From positions 165,348 to 229,347 of the forward strand of contig NC_017946.1 of NCBI RefSeq assembly GCF_000263735.1: a stretch of DNA of 64,000 nucleotides, written 5' to 3'. The DNA comes from Pyrococcus sp. ST04 (GTDB lineage: Archaea > Methanobacteriota_B > Thermococci > Thermococcales > Thermococcaceae). The translations under genes were made by a program, and so were the position numbers. A model generated the notes under the pieces. It ran no database searches, had not been told where the DNA came from, and was given only the letters and a program-made list of their open reading frames with translations. This document shows positions 23,926 to 33,988 of the stretch, piece after piece (the stretch's first letter is position 1; every line of letters starts with the position of its first letter).

Positions 23926-25640
23926 CTAACTAGAATGTTCAGCCTCTTTATTCTTATCTGAACTTGGTGGTCTCTTGACACCTCTCTAATTATTCTCGTT
24001 ATTATCTCGGTTGCCCTCCTTCTGATTTCCTCGCTACTTATACTAGATAGTGCACCAAACAGGCCTTCTTCCTCCATTTTTGCTAAACTGGCCTCCAATA
24101 ATACTTCAATAACGTTTCCATTTGTCTCATAGTTAACCTTTATCCATCTCAAATTTGCTCGTGGAATTGTTTTGAGTTCATCTTGTAATCTTTCCTTCAA
24201 ATCCTGTACTGCAGAGTTTATTCTAGATGCTATTATAGTCGTCTCAAGGCTCCTTTTCTTATCTTCTACTAGATACTTTAACTCCTCAATCCCAGCCTCT
24301 TTGAGTAATTTCTCCACTTCCTTTTCTATTTCTTCTTTCTTCTTTAGAACTTCTGCTGCTTTTGCAGAGAACTCTGTCTCTAAAGGCTTTTCCAATGATA
24401 CATCTACATTGTTAATCCAAACATACTTCCCCACGATTTTTGTTAATTCTGAAGCATGCCTCTTTGCAAGACTTAGAATATTAGCCTGTAACACTGGTTC
24501 ATCAACGTCCCTGGCTTTACCCCGCAGGTGTATATTTATTTCAAACTCCCTTAGACCTCCAAACACTTCTATTTCTAGCCTATTGACTAAAACACCCCTG
24601 TTTTCTATTTCTTTAAGAAGCATTCTTGCAAATCCAACAAAGTATTGCTTAAAGTTTGGATCCACAGTTAGGTACAAATTGGGAGCAAGTTGATGAGTTG
24701 GAGGTCTTGTTAATCTCCATAACGTAGTTTCCCCTCTTTCTCTAGCTTCCATAGACGCAACTTTATCTCCAATAACAACGTTTACCTTAAAGTCCTTGAT
24801 TATTGGCTTAAGATTTGTCATGTTTCTAATCTTCGGGATATGCTTGTGCAGTATAAACAACCCTTTTCTTTTCATTATCTCAGGATTTCCAGAACTAGAG
24901 ACTATATAGAACTCTCCAACTAGAGACAAAGTCCCAGATCCAATCTCTCCATCTATTGCAACGGACTTTAACTGTGCCCCAGAAATAGTTCTAGCTATAT
25001 CGGCTCTTACGGTATTTATGTATTCCATAATTGCATTCTTTACCCTTTCTTTTACCCTCTCCTCTGCGTCCCCTTTTATTGTTACATTTACACCCTCCCT
25101 GACTTCAATCTTTCTCTCCTCAATTGCTTTTTTTCTTTCCTCAATTAACTCTTCCTTAACTTCCTCTGTCTTTTTAATAATCTGCCTGATTTCCTCTTCT
25201 CTCTCAGCTCTTGCCTCTGTTATTGCTTCTCCAATTGTCTCGCTTGCCTTCTTTCGGAAGACTTCCGCTAGTGGAACTGCAGGGGTTTGGGAGTATAAAG
25301 CTAAATTGTCGGCTAATACCTTCTTGAACGTAACTTCATCAAGAACATATGCGGCTACTATTATGAGGGGGTTATCAGCGATCTCAGCAAGCTTTTTTAT
25401 TGCATCCTCCCCATAGAGCTTCTCTCCGGTTCTATCTTTTGTCACCTCTATCGCAAGCAGCTTTGACTTATCTATAAGTACCTCGGCAAGATAAGAGCTT
25501 GTTGCGTCCTTTCCACTTATCTTGGCATATACCCCTTTAACGTTCTTTGGACTAAACAATCCCGTAAGTGCATCTAGTGCCTCCTCAACACTTAAACAGA
25601 CATGGTTTTCCAACACGGGCTTAATTTCCGGAATTTCCAT
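23922..25640 (-). CDS. Large coiled-coil/alpha-beta protein of unknown function
   Basis: About 572 residues; ATG at 25640 is chosen because GGTGAG lies before it. The N-terminal 110 residues look like a nuclease or sensor-like alpha/beta domain (YLAEVLIDKSKLLAIEVTKD; GEDAIKKLAEIADNPLIIVA). A charged coiled coil follows (about 145-210, REEEIRQIIKKTEEVKEELI and onward). Then come beta-rich regions with KSVAIDGEIGSGTLSLVGEF and EIEVFGGLREFEINIHLRGK, and a second coiled coil near 430-500. No signal peptide or membrane helix is visible. I do not recognise the family. Transcribed from a region shared with the divergent DHH gene. Confidence 0.75.
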   Translation of the reverse strand: MEIPEIKPVLENHVCLSVEEALDALTGLFSPKNVKGVYAKISGKDATSSYLAEVLIDKSKLLAIEVTKDRTGEKLYGEDAIKKLAEIADNPLIIVAAYVLDEVTFKKVLADNLALYSQTPAVPLAEVFRKKASETIGEAITEARAEREEEIRQIIKKTEEVKEELIEERKKAIEERKIEVREGVNVTIKGDAEERVKERVKNAIMEYINTVRADIARTISGAQLKSVAIDGEIGSGTLSLVGEFYIVSSSGNPEIMKRKGLFILHKHIPKIRNMTNLKPIIKDFKVNVVIGDKVASMEARERGETTLWRLTRPPTHQLAPNLYLTVDPNFKQYFVGFARMLLKEIENRGVLVNRLEIEVFGGLREFEINIHLRGKARDVDEPVLQANILSLAKRHASELTKIVGKYVWINNVDVSLEKPLETEFSAKAAEVLKKKEEIEKEVEKLLKEAGIEELKYLVEDKKRSLETTIIASRINSAVQDLKERLQDELKTIPRANLRWIKVNYETNGNVIEVLLEASLAKMEEEGLFGALSSISSEEIRRRATEIITRIIREVSRDHQVQIRIKRLNILVR

Positions 25641-25759
25641 CGTCCTCACCATTAGGTATATATATCACAATCATCAGCTTGTTTTGAATAAATTAGTGAA
25701 CACGCATTTAAATACATTAGAGGATAATATTTAAACATTGTTGGGCTAGGTGGAGGATT

Positions 25760-27226
25760 ATGAAGGTACTTGTCCTTGGTGGTGGGGTGCTTGGCAGGGC
25801 AATTGCCGAGGCCCTAATGGGAGAATTCGATGTAACCGTTATCGAGAAAGATGTTATTAGAGCTCAAACCTTGGCTGAGAGTGGTCTTCAAGTTGTTCAG
25901 GGTGATTTTTCATATACTGCAACTCTACTAAAGGCCCACATTGAAAGGGCAGACCTCGTTATAATAACAACAACAGATGTGAACACTATAGCAAAGACTT
26001 TACACGTAGTGAGGACAAATAACAAGGATGTATCGGTTCTTGTTATCTTGCCAGAGGAGATATCAGTAGACGATATAGAGAACATACTCAAAGAGGAATA
26101 CGAAACAGAGATGAAGATCGACTATGTCATAAATCCAAGAACTGCAATAGTAAGGGCAGTAGTTGAGACAATAGAGAAAGTTGGAGAAAGAAAAAATGCA
26201 ATGAAGCTGTTAAACAAGCTCAACGAAATAAAAGAAAGAACAGATACACTCTTAATAGTTATGCACGATAATCCAGACCCAGATTGCATGGCAAGTGCAT
26301 CAGCACTAGCATTAATAGCTCAGAGTGTAGGCCTAAAAACTCAGATAGTGTACGGAGGAGACATAACCCACCACCAAAACAGGGCCATGGTGAATATATT
26401 AGGCCTCGAGTTCAGGAGGGTCTCAAGGGGAAGCTATGAAATAAAGAGGCATTCAGCGATAGCCATTGTAGACGCCCAGCCAAACGGCAACATAACGATA
26501 CTCGACGAGGATGACGTGAAAAAAGTGGAGATCATAATAGACCACCATCAGATCCTTCAGAACTTAAGGGAAAAACTGTCCCCTACTTGCCTCGTTGATA
26601 TTAGACCAGAAGTCAACTCTACTTCCGCGATAATGGTCGAGTACTTAAAGGCCCTAGAGATTCCAGTTACAGAGACCCTTGCAACTGCTCTCTTTTACGG
26701 AATGTATATAGATACAAAGAAGTTCTCAAAGCTAAGCAGAATAGATATAAAAGCAATAGAATTCCTCACCGGAAAGGTGAATTATGACCTTCTAGACAAG
26801 ATAGAGTTTCCAGATATAAGCACCGAAACCGCAGAAATTCTTGCGAGGGCAATACTCAACAGGAAGATATACAAGAACGTTGTGATAAGCAATGTTGGAT
26901 TCATTGCAAACAGAGATGCGATAGCTGAAGCGGCAGATTTCTTGCTTAGGCTCGAAGGAATAACTACAGTTCTTGTATTTGGAATAGTAGATGATAGAAT
27001 TGAGATCTCAGCAAGAACCAGGGATGTCAGGGTTAACATAGGAGCAGTAATGAAAGAAGCCTTTGGAGAAATCGGAAGTGGAGGAGGCCATGCACAGGCA
27101 GGAGGAGCTAGAATACCGCTGGGAATATTTAAGCTTGCCAAAGACAAAACATCCCTATTGAGACTCGTCGAAGAAGCGATAACGGAAAAATTCCTCGAAG
27201 CCCTCGGAATAAAGGAGGGCCCATGA
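25760..27226 (+). CDS. TrkA-N (Rossmann) + DHH phosphoesterase fusion
   Basis: 488 residues. The N-terminal KVLVLGGGVLGRAIAEALMG starts a TrkA-N/RCK nucleotide-binding domain (1-130). From about 165, VMHDNPDPDCMASASALALI carries DHH-family motif I, VDAQPNG motif II, IIDHHQIL motif III, and GSGGGHAQAGGARIPLGI is the DHHA1 substrate-binding motif. Such proteins resemble nanoRNases/pAp phosphatases and cyclic dinucleotide phosphodiesterases, with the TrkA-N part as a likely ligand sensor. A TATA-like ATATTTAA lies about 30 bases upstream and GGTGGAGG is the ribosome site. It is adjacent to the DHPS-like gene (1 base apart). Confidence 0.88.
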   Translation: MKVLVLGGGVLGRAIAEALMGEFDVTVIEKDVIRAQTLAESGLQVVQGDFSYTATLLKAHIERADLVIITTTDVNTIAKTLHVVRTNNKDVSVLVILPEEISVDDIENILKEEYETEMKIDYVINPRTAIVRAVVETIEKVGERKNAMKLLNKLNEIKERTDTLLIVMHDNPDPDCMASASALALIAQSVGLKTQIVYGGDITHHQNRAMVNILGLEFRRVSRGSYEIKRHSAIAIVDAQPNGNITILDEDDVKKVEIIIDHHQILQNLREKLSPTCLVDIRPEVNSTSAIMVEYLKALEIPVTETLATALFYGMYIDTKKFSKLSRIDIKAIEFLTGKVNYDLLDKIEFPDISTETAEILARAILNRKIYKNVVISNVGFIANRDAIAEAADFLLRLEGITTVLVFGIVDDRIEISARTRDVRVNIGAVMKEAFGEIGSGGGHAQAGGARIPLGIFKLAKDKTSLLRLVEEAITEKFLEALGIKEGP

Positions 27227-27227
27227 T

Positions 27228-28757
27228 GTGAAGATCCTTTTAGTCACAGGAAAGCTCGCGGAGCCAATAGTTAGGAAGTACGGGAAGGGCTGTGACGTTT
27301 TTGTTGCTCCCGTAACGGTTGCTGCTTTTCTGACTCCTAAAATGATAGCGGATTACCTTGAGAAAGCCAACGTCAGAAACTATGATATGATAATTATCCC
27401 AGGCCTTGTGAAGGGCTCTACCGAGGAGATAGAAGAGAGAATAGGAATACCAACATATAAAGGCCCAAAAAACGCAATTGATCTACCACAGATTTTGAAG
27501 GCAGTAAGGAATGGATTTAAGCTTAGCAAAACAATTCCAGCTGACGAACTTTTCTCCGAAGACTCTCTTAAAAGAGTTCAGGACATACGGAACAGAACAA
27601 AAAACAGGAAGTATATAGAGAAAGCACTCAAAAAACCCTGGAACTTCCTCGTTGGTGACCTGCCAGTAGGTCTAGACTTCCCAGCAAGAATAATGGGAGA
27701 AATAATAGATGCTCCCAGACTGAAACATAAGGAGATAATAGAGAAGGCCAAGTATTATCTGGCACAAGGAGCGGATATAATAGATATAGGAATGATATCC
27801 GGAGAAACAAATATTGAAACTGTGGAAGAAATACCCCTCATAAAAGAAGAGATAGGCGTTCCAGTTTCTCTAGATTCACTAAACATCAAAGAGCTTGAAG
27901 TGGGAATAGAGGTAGCGGACTTAATCCTAAGCATTGACTACAGCAATGTCGAGGAGCTTGTAACAGAAAAGCCTGTAGTCCTAATTCCAACAAACATGAG
28001 GGAAGGAGTATTCCCCCAAAACCCAAGAGAAAGAGTTATGTTCCTAGAAAAGCTAAAGCTCAAGGCAAAAGACCTCGGGTATGAGAACATGATAATTGAT
28101 CCGATTATCGAGCACTATCCAAACTTCTCGAGGTCAATAGTGGCTTTCTACATGTACAGGGAGAGAAACGAGAAGGATGTTATGATGGCGGGAGTTGGAA
28201 ACGTCACCGAAATGACAGATGCCGATAGTCCAGGAATAAATGCACTACTAGCAGGTTTAGCCTCGGAACTAAAACTTTCCCTTCTACTAACAACAGAGGC
28301 GAGCGATAAATGCAGAGGAAGCATAAGAGAACTAAGGAGAGGAGTAGATATGACATTATTAGGTAACCTGAAGGATGTGGGAATAAACCTCCTGATACTT
28401 AAGGAGAAAAGGAAAAAGGACATAACCTTTGAACTTGCTGAGAAGATCGTCGAGGCTAGGGCTAAGGGTGTTAAGCTTGAGAAGGTTTACTTTAGGATAT
28501 TTCTTAAGGATTCAAAGATATATGTGAACGCCTACATGGGAATGAAGCCGGTTATGACGATTATTGGGGACGATCCAGATGCAATAATTGACACAATACT
28601 AGAGAATTTTCCAATAAGCCCAAGGCACGCATTCTATTTGGGAAGGGAGCTTGAAAAAGCTAAAACTGCATTAAAACTTGGAAAGTCCTATATTCAGGAA
28701 GAAGATTTATTTCCAGATTTTTACAGCTCAGAAATATTTATAACCAAATCTGACTAA
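27228..28757 (+). CDS. Dihydropteroate synthase-like protein (archaeal, TIGR00284-type)
   Basis: 509 residues with a GTG start after AAAGGAGGG. An N-terminal domain (1-150) contains VAAFLTPKMIADYLEKANVR and IIIPGLVKGSTEEIEERIGI. A DHPS-like TIM barrel follows, with PVGLDFPARIMGEIIDAPRL, then GADIIDIGMISGETNIETVE and PVSLDSLNIKELEVGIEVAD. A C-terminal domain has LGRELEKAKTALKLGKSYIQ EED. The family is widespread in methanogens and Thermococcales and may act in a pterin-type pathway; true folate synthesis is not assumed. It follows the DHH gene directly and precedes the acidic protein. Confidence 0.85.
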   Translation: MKILLVTGKLAEPIVRKYGKGCDVFVAPVTVAAFLTPKMIADYLEKANVRNYDMIIIPGLVKGSTEEIEERIGIPTYKGPKNAIDLPQILKAVRNGFKLSKTIPADELFSEDSLKRVQDIRNRTKNRKYIEKALKKPWNFLVGDLPVGLDFPARIMGEIIDAPRLKHKEIIEKAKYYLAQGADIIDIGMISGETNIETVEEIPLIKEEIGVPVSLDSLNIKELEVGIEVADLILSIDYSNVEELVTEKPVVLIPTNMREGVFPQNPRERVMFLEKLKLKAKDLGYENMIIDPIIEHYPNFSRSIVAFYMYRERNEKDVMMAGVGNVTEMTDADSPGINALLAGLASELKLSLLLTTEASDKCRGSIRELRRGVDMTLLGNLKDVGINLLILKEKRKKDITFELAEKIVEARAKGVKLEKVYFRIFLKDSKIYVNAYMGMKPVMTIIGDDPDAIIDTILENFPISPRHAFYLGRELEKAKTALKLGKSYIQEEDLFPDFYSSEIFITKSD

Positions 28758-28778
28758 GTTTAGGTGAGGGATATAGAT

Positions 28779-28958
28779 ATGCAACCCAAAAAGAAAGTCA
28801 AGAAAGAATTCGAAGAGGAAGAGGAGCTTTTAGAGGAAATGGAAGAAGATTGGGTTGAAGAGGAAGACTGGGAAGAGTGGGAAGAGGAGGAATGGGAAGA
28901 AGAAGAGTGGTACGAAGAAGAGGAAGAAGAGTGGGACGAGGAAGAAGATGAGTGGTGA
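28779..28958 (+). CDS. Extremely acidic, tryptophan-rich small protein
   Basis: 59 residues starting [20 protein letters not shown], after GGTGAG. After a short basic head (four lysines in KKKVKK), almost every residue is Glu or Asp with regularly spaced Trp: [20 protein letters not shown] and so on. The reading frame is real rather than a repeat artefact, because it has its own ribosome site, no internal stops and overlaps the Nip7-like gene by 11 bases. A nucleic-acid mimic, histone- or ribosome-binding role, or intrinsically disordered chaperone role are all possible. No function can be assigned. Confidence 0.75.
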   Translation: MQPKKKVKKEFEEEEELLEEMEEDWVEEEDWEEWEEEEWEEEEWYEEEEEEWDEEEDEW

Positions 28959-29448
28959 GATAAGAGTCAGGAGAGTCTCTTCCTGGGAGCTCGATTTAAT
29001 TTTAAAGGAAGCAGAAAAGTATGGCGAACTTCTCCATGAATTTTTTGGGATTGTTGAGGGGAGATATAGGGACGTTTATGCCGTAAATGAGGAAGTTTGG
29101 AAAACTATTGAGAATGTTAAACTAAGGCCATATGCTTTTGGAACGTTCGTGGGAACAATAAAGGTGGATGAAAACCTCGTAGAGAAGTTTTACCCGAATA
29201 TAGAATTTTTCAACTTCGTCAAGATTGAAAAGAACTATGCAATCCTGGGCCCCAAGGCGGCCTTCCTGTTCACGACAGGTAAAGACGCTCCAAAAAAGGC
29301 TGTTAGACAATTAAACTGGAGTGGAAGCAAAAAGATAATTGTAATGAATGAGTGGGGAGATGTTATCGGAATAGGGATGATAAATCCAAAAAGCGAAGAA
29401 AGGTTTATAAAAAATATAACAGACGTTGGAGAGTTTCTCAGGCGCTAA
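28948..29448 (+). CDS. Nip7-like pre-PUA/PUA RNA-binding protein
   Basis: 166 residues from an internal ATG in the end of the acidic gene (11-base overlap), starting [20 protein letters not shown]. The pre-PUA region has [20 protein letters not shown]. The PUA domain covers about 85-155 and contains [20 protein letters not shown] and [20 protein letters not shown]. Eukaryotic Nip7 functions in 60S ribosome biogenesis; archaeal relatives bind RNA and inhibit the exosome. The role in this organism is inferred from the family. It is convergent with, and overlaps by four bases, the SppA-like gene. Confidence 0.85.
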   Translation: MSGEIRVRRVSSWELDLILKEAEKYGELLHEFFGIVEGRYRDVYAVNEEVWKTIENVKLRPYAFGTFVGTIKVDENLVEKFYPNIEFFNFVKIEKNYAILGPKAAFLFTTGKDAPKKAVRQLNWSGSKKIIVMNEWGDVIGIGMINPKSEERFIKNITDVGEFLRR

Positions 29449-30287
29449 TGCCTGTTCTCCTGCTTTACTGGATATGGAACAAATTCAACGGTTCCCCTCT
29501 GCCTCACTGGTTGCTTATAGAGCTCCATGAGGGCATAAACTTCTTCTGGAACGTCTGTTGAAACGTCAAGACCAAGTTTTCTTGCTTCCTCAACTGTTAT
29601 TGGATAGTCATGGGTCCACCTACCCTCGGTAAGGATCTGAGCTAGCTCCTTAGCCTTCTCCTCTCCATACTTGTCCTTGAGAAGATCATATATAAAGTCC
29701 CTAACCTGTCTTATAGCTTTCTCAGCAACATCAGCTAGTATTAGAGTTTGGTCATCAACTTTGTCAGCCCCTTTTCTTTCTACAGCTCTAAGGATGCTTG
29801 GAGCTGGATACTGGCCAAGTTGAGGGTCAACAGGGCCCAAAACTGCATGAGGATCCATTATTATCTTATCAGCGGCTAGTGCAATTAACGTTCCGCCACT
29901 CATTGCATAGTGGGGAACTATAACCCTTGTCTCTGCTGGGTGATCTTTGAGGGCCTTTGCTATTTGAGTCGCCGCTAGAACTAGCCCACCAGGGGTGTGG
30001 ATTATTAAGTCAATAGGTTTATCCTTTGGAGCCATTCTTATTGCTCTAAGAACTTCCTCACTGTCCTCAATGCTGATAAATTTATAGACGGGTATCCCAA
30101 AGAGGCCTATACTCTCCTGTCTGTGTATTAGGGTTATGACAGTTGAGTTCCTCTTCCTCGAAAGCCTTTCAAGTAGCTTGGCCCTTGCCAGCTGAAGTTG
30201 TCTGTATTGCATTTGGGGCCATAGTAGGATGTAAAGGAAGAGGAACCACCATATCAAAGAACCAAAAAATCCACTTAGGGGATCCAT
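29445..30287 (-). CDS. Membrane-anchored SDH-type serine protease (ClpP/SppA class, DUF114-like)
   Basis: 280 residues. An N-terminal membrane helix ([18 protein letters not shown]) anchors a ClpP-fold domain. The catalytic Ser is in [20 protein letters not shown] at about residue 130, and [20 protein letters not shown] carries the oxyanion strand. [13 protein letters not shown] and [16 protein letters not shown] with a late Lys/Asp region complete the SppA-like catalytic set. The family degrades membrane-protein segments or signal peptides. It is transcribed away from the maltodextrin operon. Confidence 0.88.
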   Translation of the reverse strand: MDPLSGFFGSLIWWFLFLYILLWPQMQYRQLQLARAKLLERLSRKRNSTVITLIHRQESIGLFGIPVYKFISIEDSEEVLRAIRMAPKDKPIDLIIHTPGGLVLAATQIAKALKDHPAETRVIVPHYAMSGGTLIALAADKIIMDPHAVLGPVDPQLGQYPAPSILRAVERKGADKVDDQTLILADVAEKAIRQVRDFIYDLLKDKYGEEKAKELAQILTEGRWTHDYPITVEEARKLGLDVSTDVPEEVYALMELYKQPVRQRGTVEFVPYPVKQENRH

Positions 30288-30396
30288 ATTTGACTACCAC
30301 CCAATAAAATTTGCTCTCTTGGACTTTAAATAGATTTAGAAATGTTTGATACACCCTTACACTGTAGTACTATTTTGTCCATTGTGCTCAATGTAG

Positions 30397-31848
<1,452 letters not shown>

Positions 31849-31886
31849 CCCCTCTTCTCATAATTTTATTTTGGAGGGATTTCTTA

Positions 31887-32786
31887 ATGAGAAAGACAGT
31901 GCTTGCAGCTTTAATGTTAATAATACCTGGTCTTACCGCATTCTTATTTTTCAATCTATGGCCCATAGTTTATTCTATTTACTTATCTTTCACGAACGCT
32001 CAACTGGGCAATTTTCCCGTACAGTCCCCAAATGCACCTCCTTTAAAATTTGTAGGACTTGAAAACTTTAAGTGGGTTCTTTCTGATGAAAAATTTAGAA
32101 ATGCGTTTAAATGGACCTGGATTTTCGTAGCGACAAGTGTTACGCTAAAAGTTGGTGTTGGAGTTCTATTAAGCCTGCTCTATAATAGCAAATACGTTAG
32201 GGGAAAGATGATATACAGATCCCTCCTAATAATTCCCTGGGCTCTTCCACTCTTGTTCTCGATAACAGTTTGGAGGTTTATGTTTGATCCAGTTTTTGGA
32301 CCCATAAACAAAATTCTGAGAGAGATTGGAATACATAACCTTCCAAACTGGATTAATGATCCATTCTGGGCATTCCTGGCCCTAAACATAATAGAAGTGT
32401 GGCTTGCCTATCCTTTTATGTTAACAGTCATCACAGCAGCCCTTCAATCAGTTCCAGAAACCCTCATTGAGGCAGCAATAGTAGATGGAGCTAACTACTG
32501 GCAGAGGTTTAGGTACGTAATCCTTCCGGCCGTGGGTAAACCTATAGCGTTTGCAACAATATTAACGAGTGCAGCAAGCTTCCAATATTTTATGGTACCC
32601 TATCTGTACAACGCAGGACTGTTTGAAGATAAATTCATCCTTCTCTATGGATTCAGAAAAGCATTCGGAGCAGTACCCCACTATGGAAGAGCAACCGCCG
32701 TGATGGTTATTGCAACCTTAGTCCTCGCGATCTACATGTACATCAACGTTAAGATAACCAAACTACAGGAGGGAGCTAAGGAATGA
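31887..32786 (+). CDS. malF: Maltodextrin ABC transporter permease (MalF-type)
   Basis: 299 residues with six membrane helices, beginning MRKTVLAALMLIIPGLTAFL after a GGAGG site. The EAA loop is EAAIVDGANYWQRFRYVILP at about residue 200-220, which docks on the ATPase. It pairs with the second permease to form the translocation channel for maltodextrins. It is shorter than bacterial MalF because the large periplasmic loop is missing. It overlaps the next gene by ATGA. Confidence 0.92.
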   Translation: MRKTVLAALMLIIPGLTAFLFFNLWPIVYSIYLSFTNAQLGNFPVQSPNAPPLKFVGLENFKWVLSDEKFRNAFKWTWIFVATSVTLKVGVGVLLSLLYNSKYVRGKMIYRSLLIIPWALPLLFSITVWRFMFDPVFGPINKILREIGIHNLPNWINDPFWAFLALNIIEVWLAYPFMLTVITAALQSVPETLIEAAIVDGANYWQRFRYVILPAVGKPIAFATILTSAASFQYFMVPYLYNAGLFEDKFILLYGFRKAFGAVPHYGRATAVMVIATLVLAIYMYINVKITKLQEGAKE

Positions 32787-33988
32787 AGATAAGAAAAAGA
32801 GAATTAGGGAAGTCACTAATATTAACCGGAATTGCAATCCTAGTCCTATTCATAATCCTGTTCCCAGTTTATTACATCTTCACAGTTTCAATAAAGCCTT
32901 CAGCGGCCTTGGCAACTACAAAAATAGAGTTAATCCCAAAGAACATAACCCTCGAGGGATACAAAGAAGTGCTGTTTGGTCTTGGAGGGGAAAAGATAGA
33001 CGCAAACTTTACTGGAACAGTAAGTGGAGACTTCACTCTTGTAAATGGCATGCTCTACGTTAAAAGTGGAATAATAAAAGGGAAAGTCAAATACGGACCA
33101 TTTACTGGATTCACTTTTGAGATACCAATTAAAGGGAAATACTTTACCCTTTCAGAAATACCCAAGGAAGAGCTAAAAGTCAGAGGGGAGATAATAATAA
33201 CAAAAATAGAGGGAGATAAGATAGGATTTGCAATAATCAAGGACGTAAGTTCCGAAAAGGGGAAGTTAAAAGGATACATTGTTGCAAGAAATTCCGGAAC
33301 AGTAAAATTCTCAGTAATAGGCAAATTCGTCAATTCAGCATTCTTCAAATACCTTAAAAATAGCCTCATACTGGCAGGACTAACAGTTGTATTAACACTA
33401 ATTTTTGTAATTCCAGCTGCTTACGCCTTCTCAAGAATGAAATTCTTCGGGAGGGAGCACGTACTATACTTCTACTTAATGTTCACCCAAGTCGCTGGAG
33501 GGCTTGGAATAGCCGGCCTTATAGCCCTCTATGGTATGCTCGTCAAACTAGGCCTTTACAACAAACTACCCGCTCTAGCCTTAGTTTACGCTGCAGGTGG
33601 AGTCCCATTTAACACATGGTTACTAAAGAGTTACATAGACTCAATAAGCCCAGACTTTGATGAAGCCGCTTTAGTAGATGGAGCCAGTTATCTCCAGATA
33701 ATAAGATACGTACTCCTTCCAATGGCTTTGCCAGGAATAGCAACTGTTGCAATATTTGCATTCATCGGAGGATGGACAGAATTCATACTCGCCAGTTTAT
33801 TATTGACAGAAGAGAACCAACCTCTTTCGGTTTGGATATACACCCTAATGGGAAGCATTGGAAGGGGAATTGATTGGAACTATTTTGCAGCTGCAGCCCT
33901 ATTGTTCGCTCTTCCAGTGTTTATTATGTTTATGCTCGCCCAAAACTACATTAGGAGTGGACTAACTATAGGAGGTTTGAAAGAATGA
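32783..33988 (+). CDS. malG: Maltodextrin ABC transporter permease (MalG-type) with large extracellular insertion
   Basis: 401 residues, about 120 longer than MalG. After the first membrane helix (ILTGIAILVLFIILFPVYYI), residues 75-180 form a beta-rich soluble stretch, FGLGGEKIDANFTGTVSGDF through NSGTVKFSVIGKFVNSAFFK, before the remaining helices. The EAA loop is EAALVDGASYLQIIRYVLLP near residue 295. The insertion lies on the outer side in a MalG topology and may contact the binding protein or substrate. Role in transport is secure; the insertion function is unknown. ATGA overlap with the amylopullulanase gene. Confidence 0.9.
   Translation: MKIRKRELGKSLILTGIAILVLFIILFPVYYIFTVSIKPSAALATTKIELIPKNITLEGYKEVLFGLGGEKIDANFTGTVSGDFTLVNGMLYVKSGIIKGKVKYGPFTGFTFEIPIKGKYFTLSEIPKEELKVRGEIIITKIEGDKIGFAIIKDVSSEKGKLKGYIVARNSGTVKFSVIGKFVNSAFFKYLKNSLILAGLTVVLTLIFVIPAAYAFSRMKFFGREHVLYFYLMFTQVAGGLGIAGLIALYGMLVKLGLYNKLPALALVYAAGGVPFNTWLLKSYIDSISPDFDEAALVDGASYLQIIRYVLLPMALPGIATVAIFAFIGGWTEFILASLLLTEENQPLSVWIYTLMGSIGRGIDWNYFAAAALLFALPVFIMFMLAQNYIRSGLTIGGLKE

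Noticed and set aside
25660-25690. TATCACAATCATCAGC as a glycolytic motif site
   Set aside because: Only the first half matches; the second half-site is absent.
28855-28947. Lys/Arg-rich N-terminal extension of the Nip7-like protein
   Set aside because: It is the shifted reading of the GAA/GAG-rich acidic gene; the family begins at MSGEIRVRR (28948).
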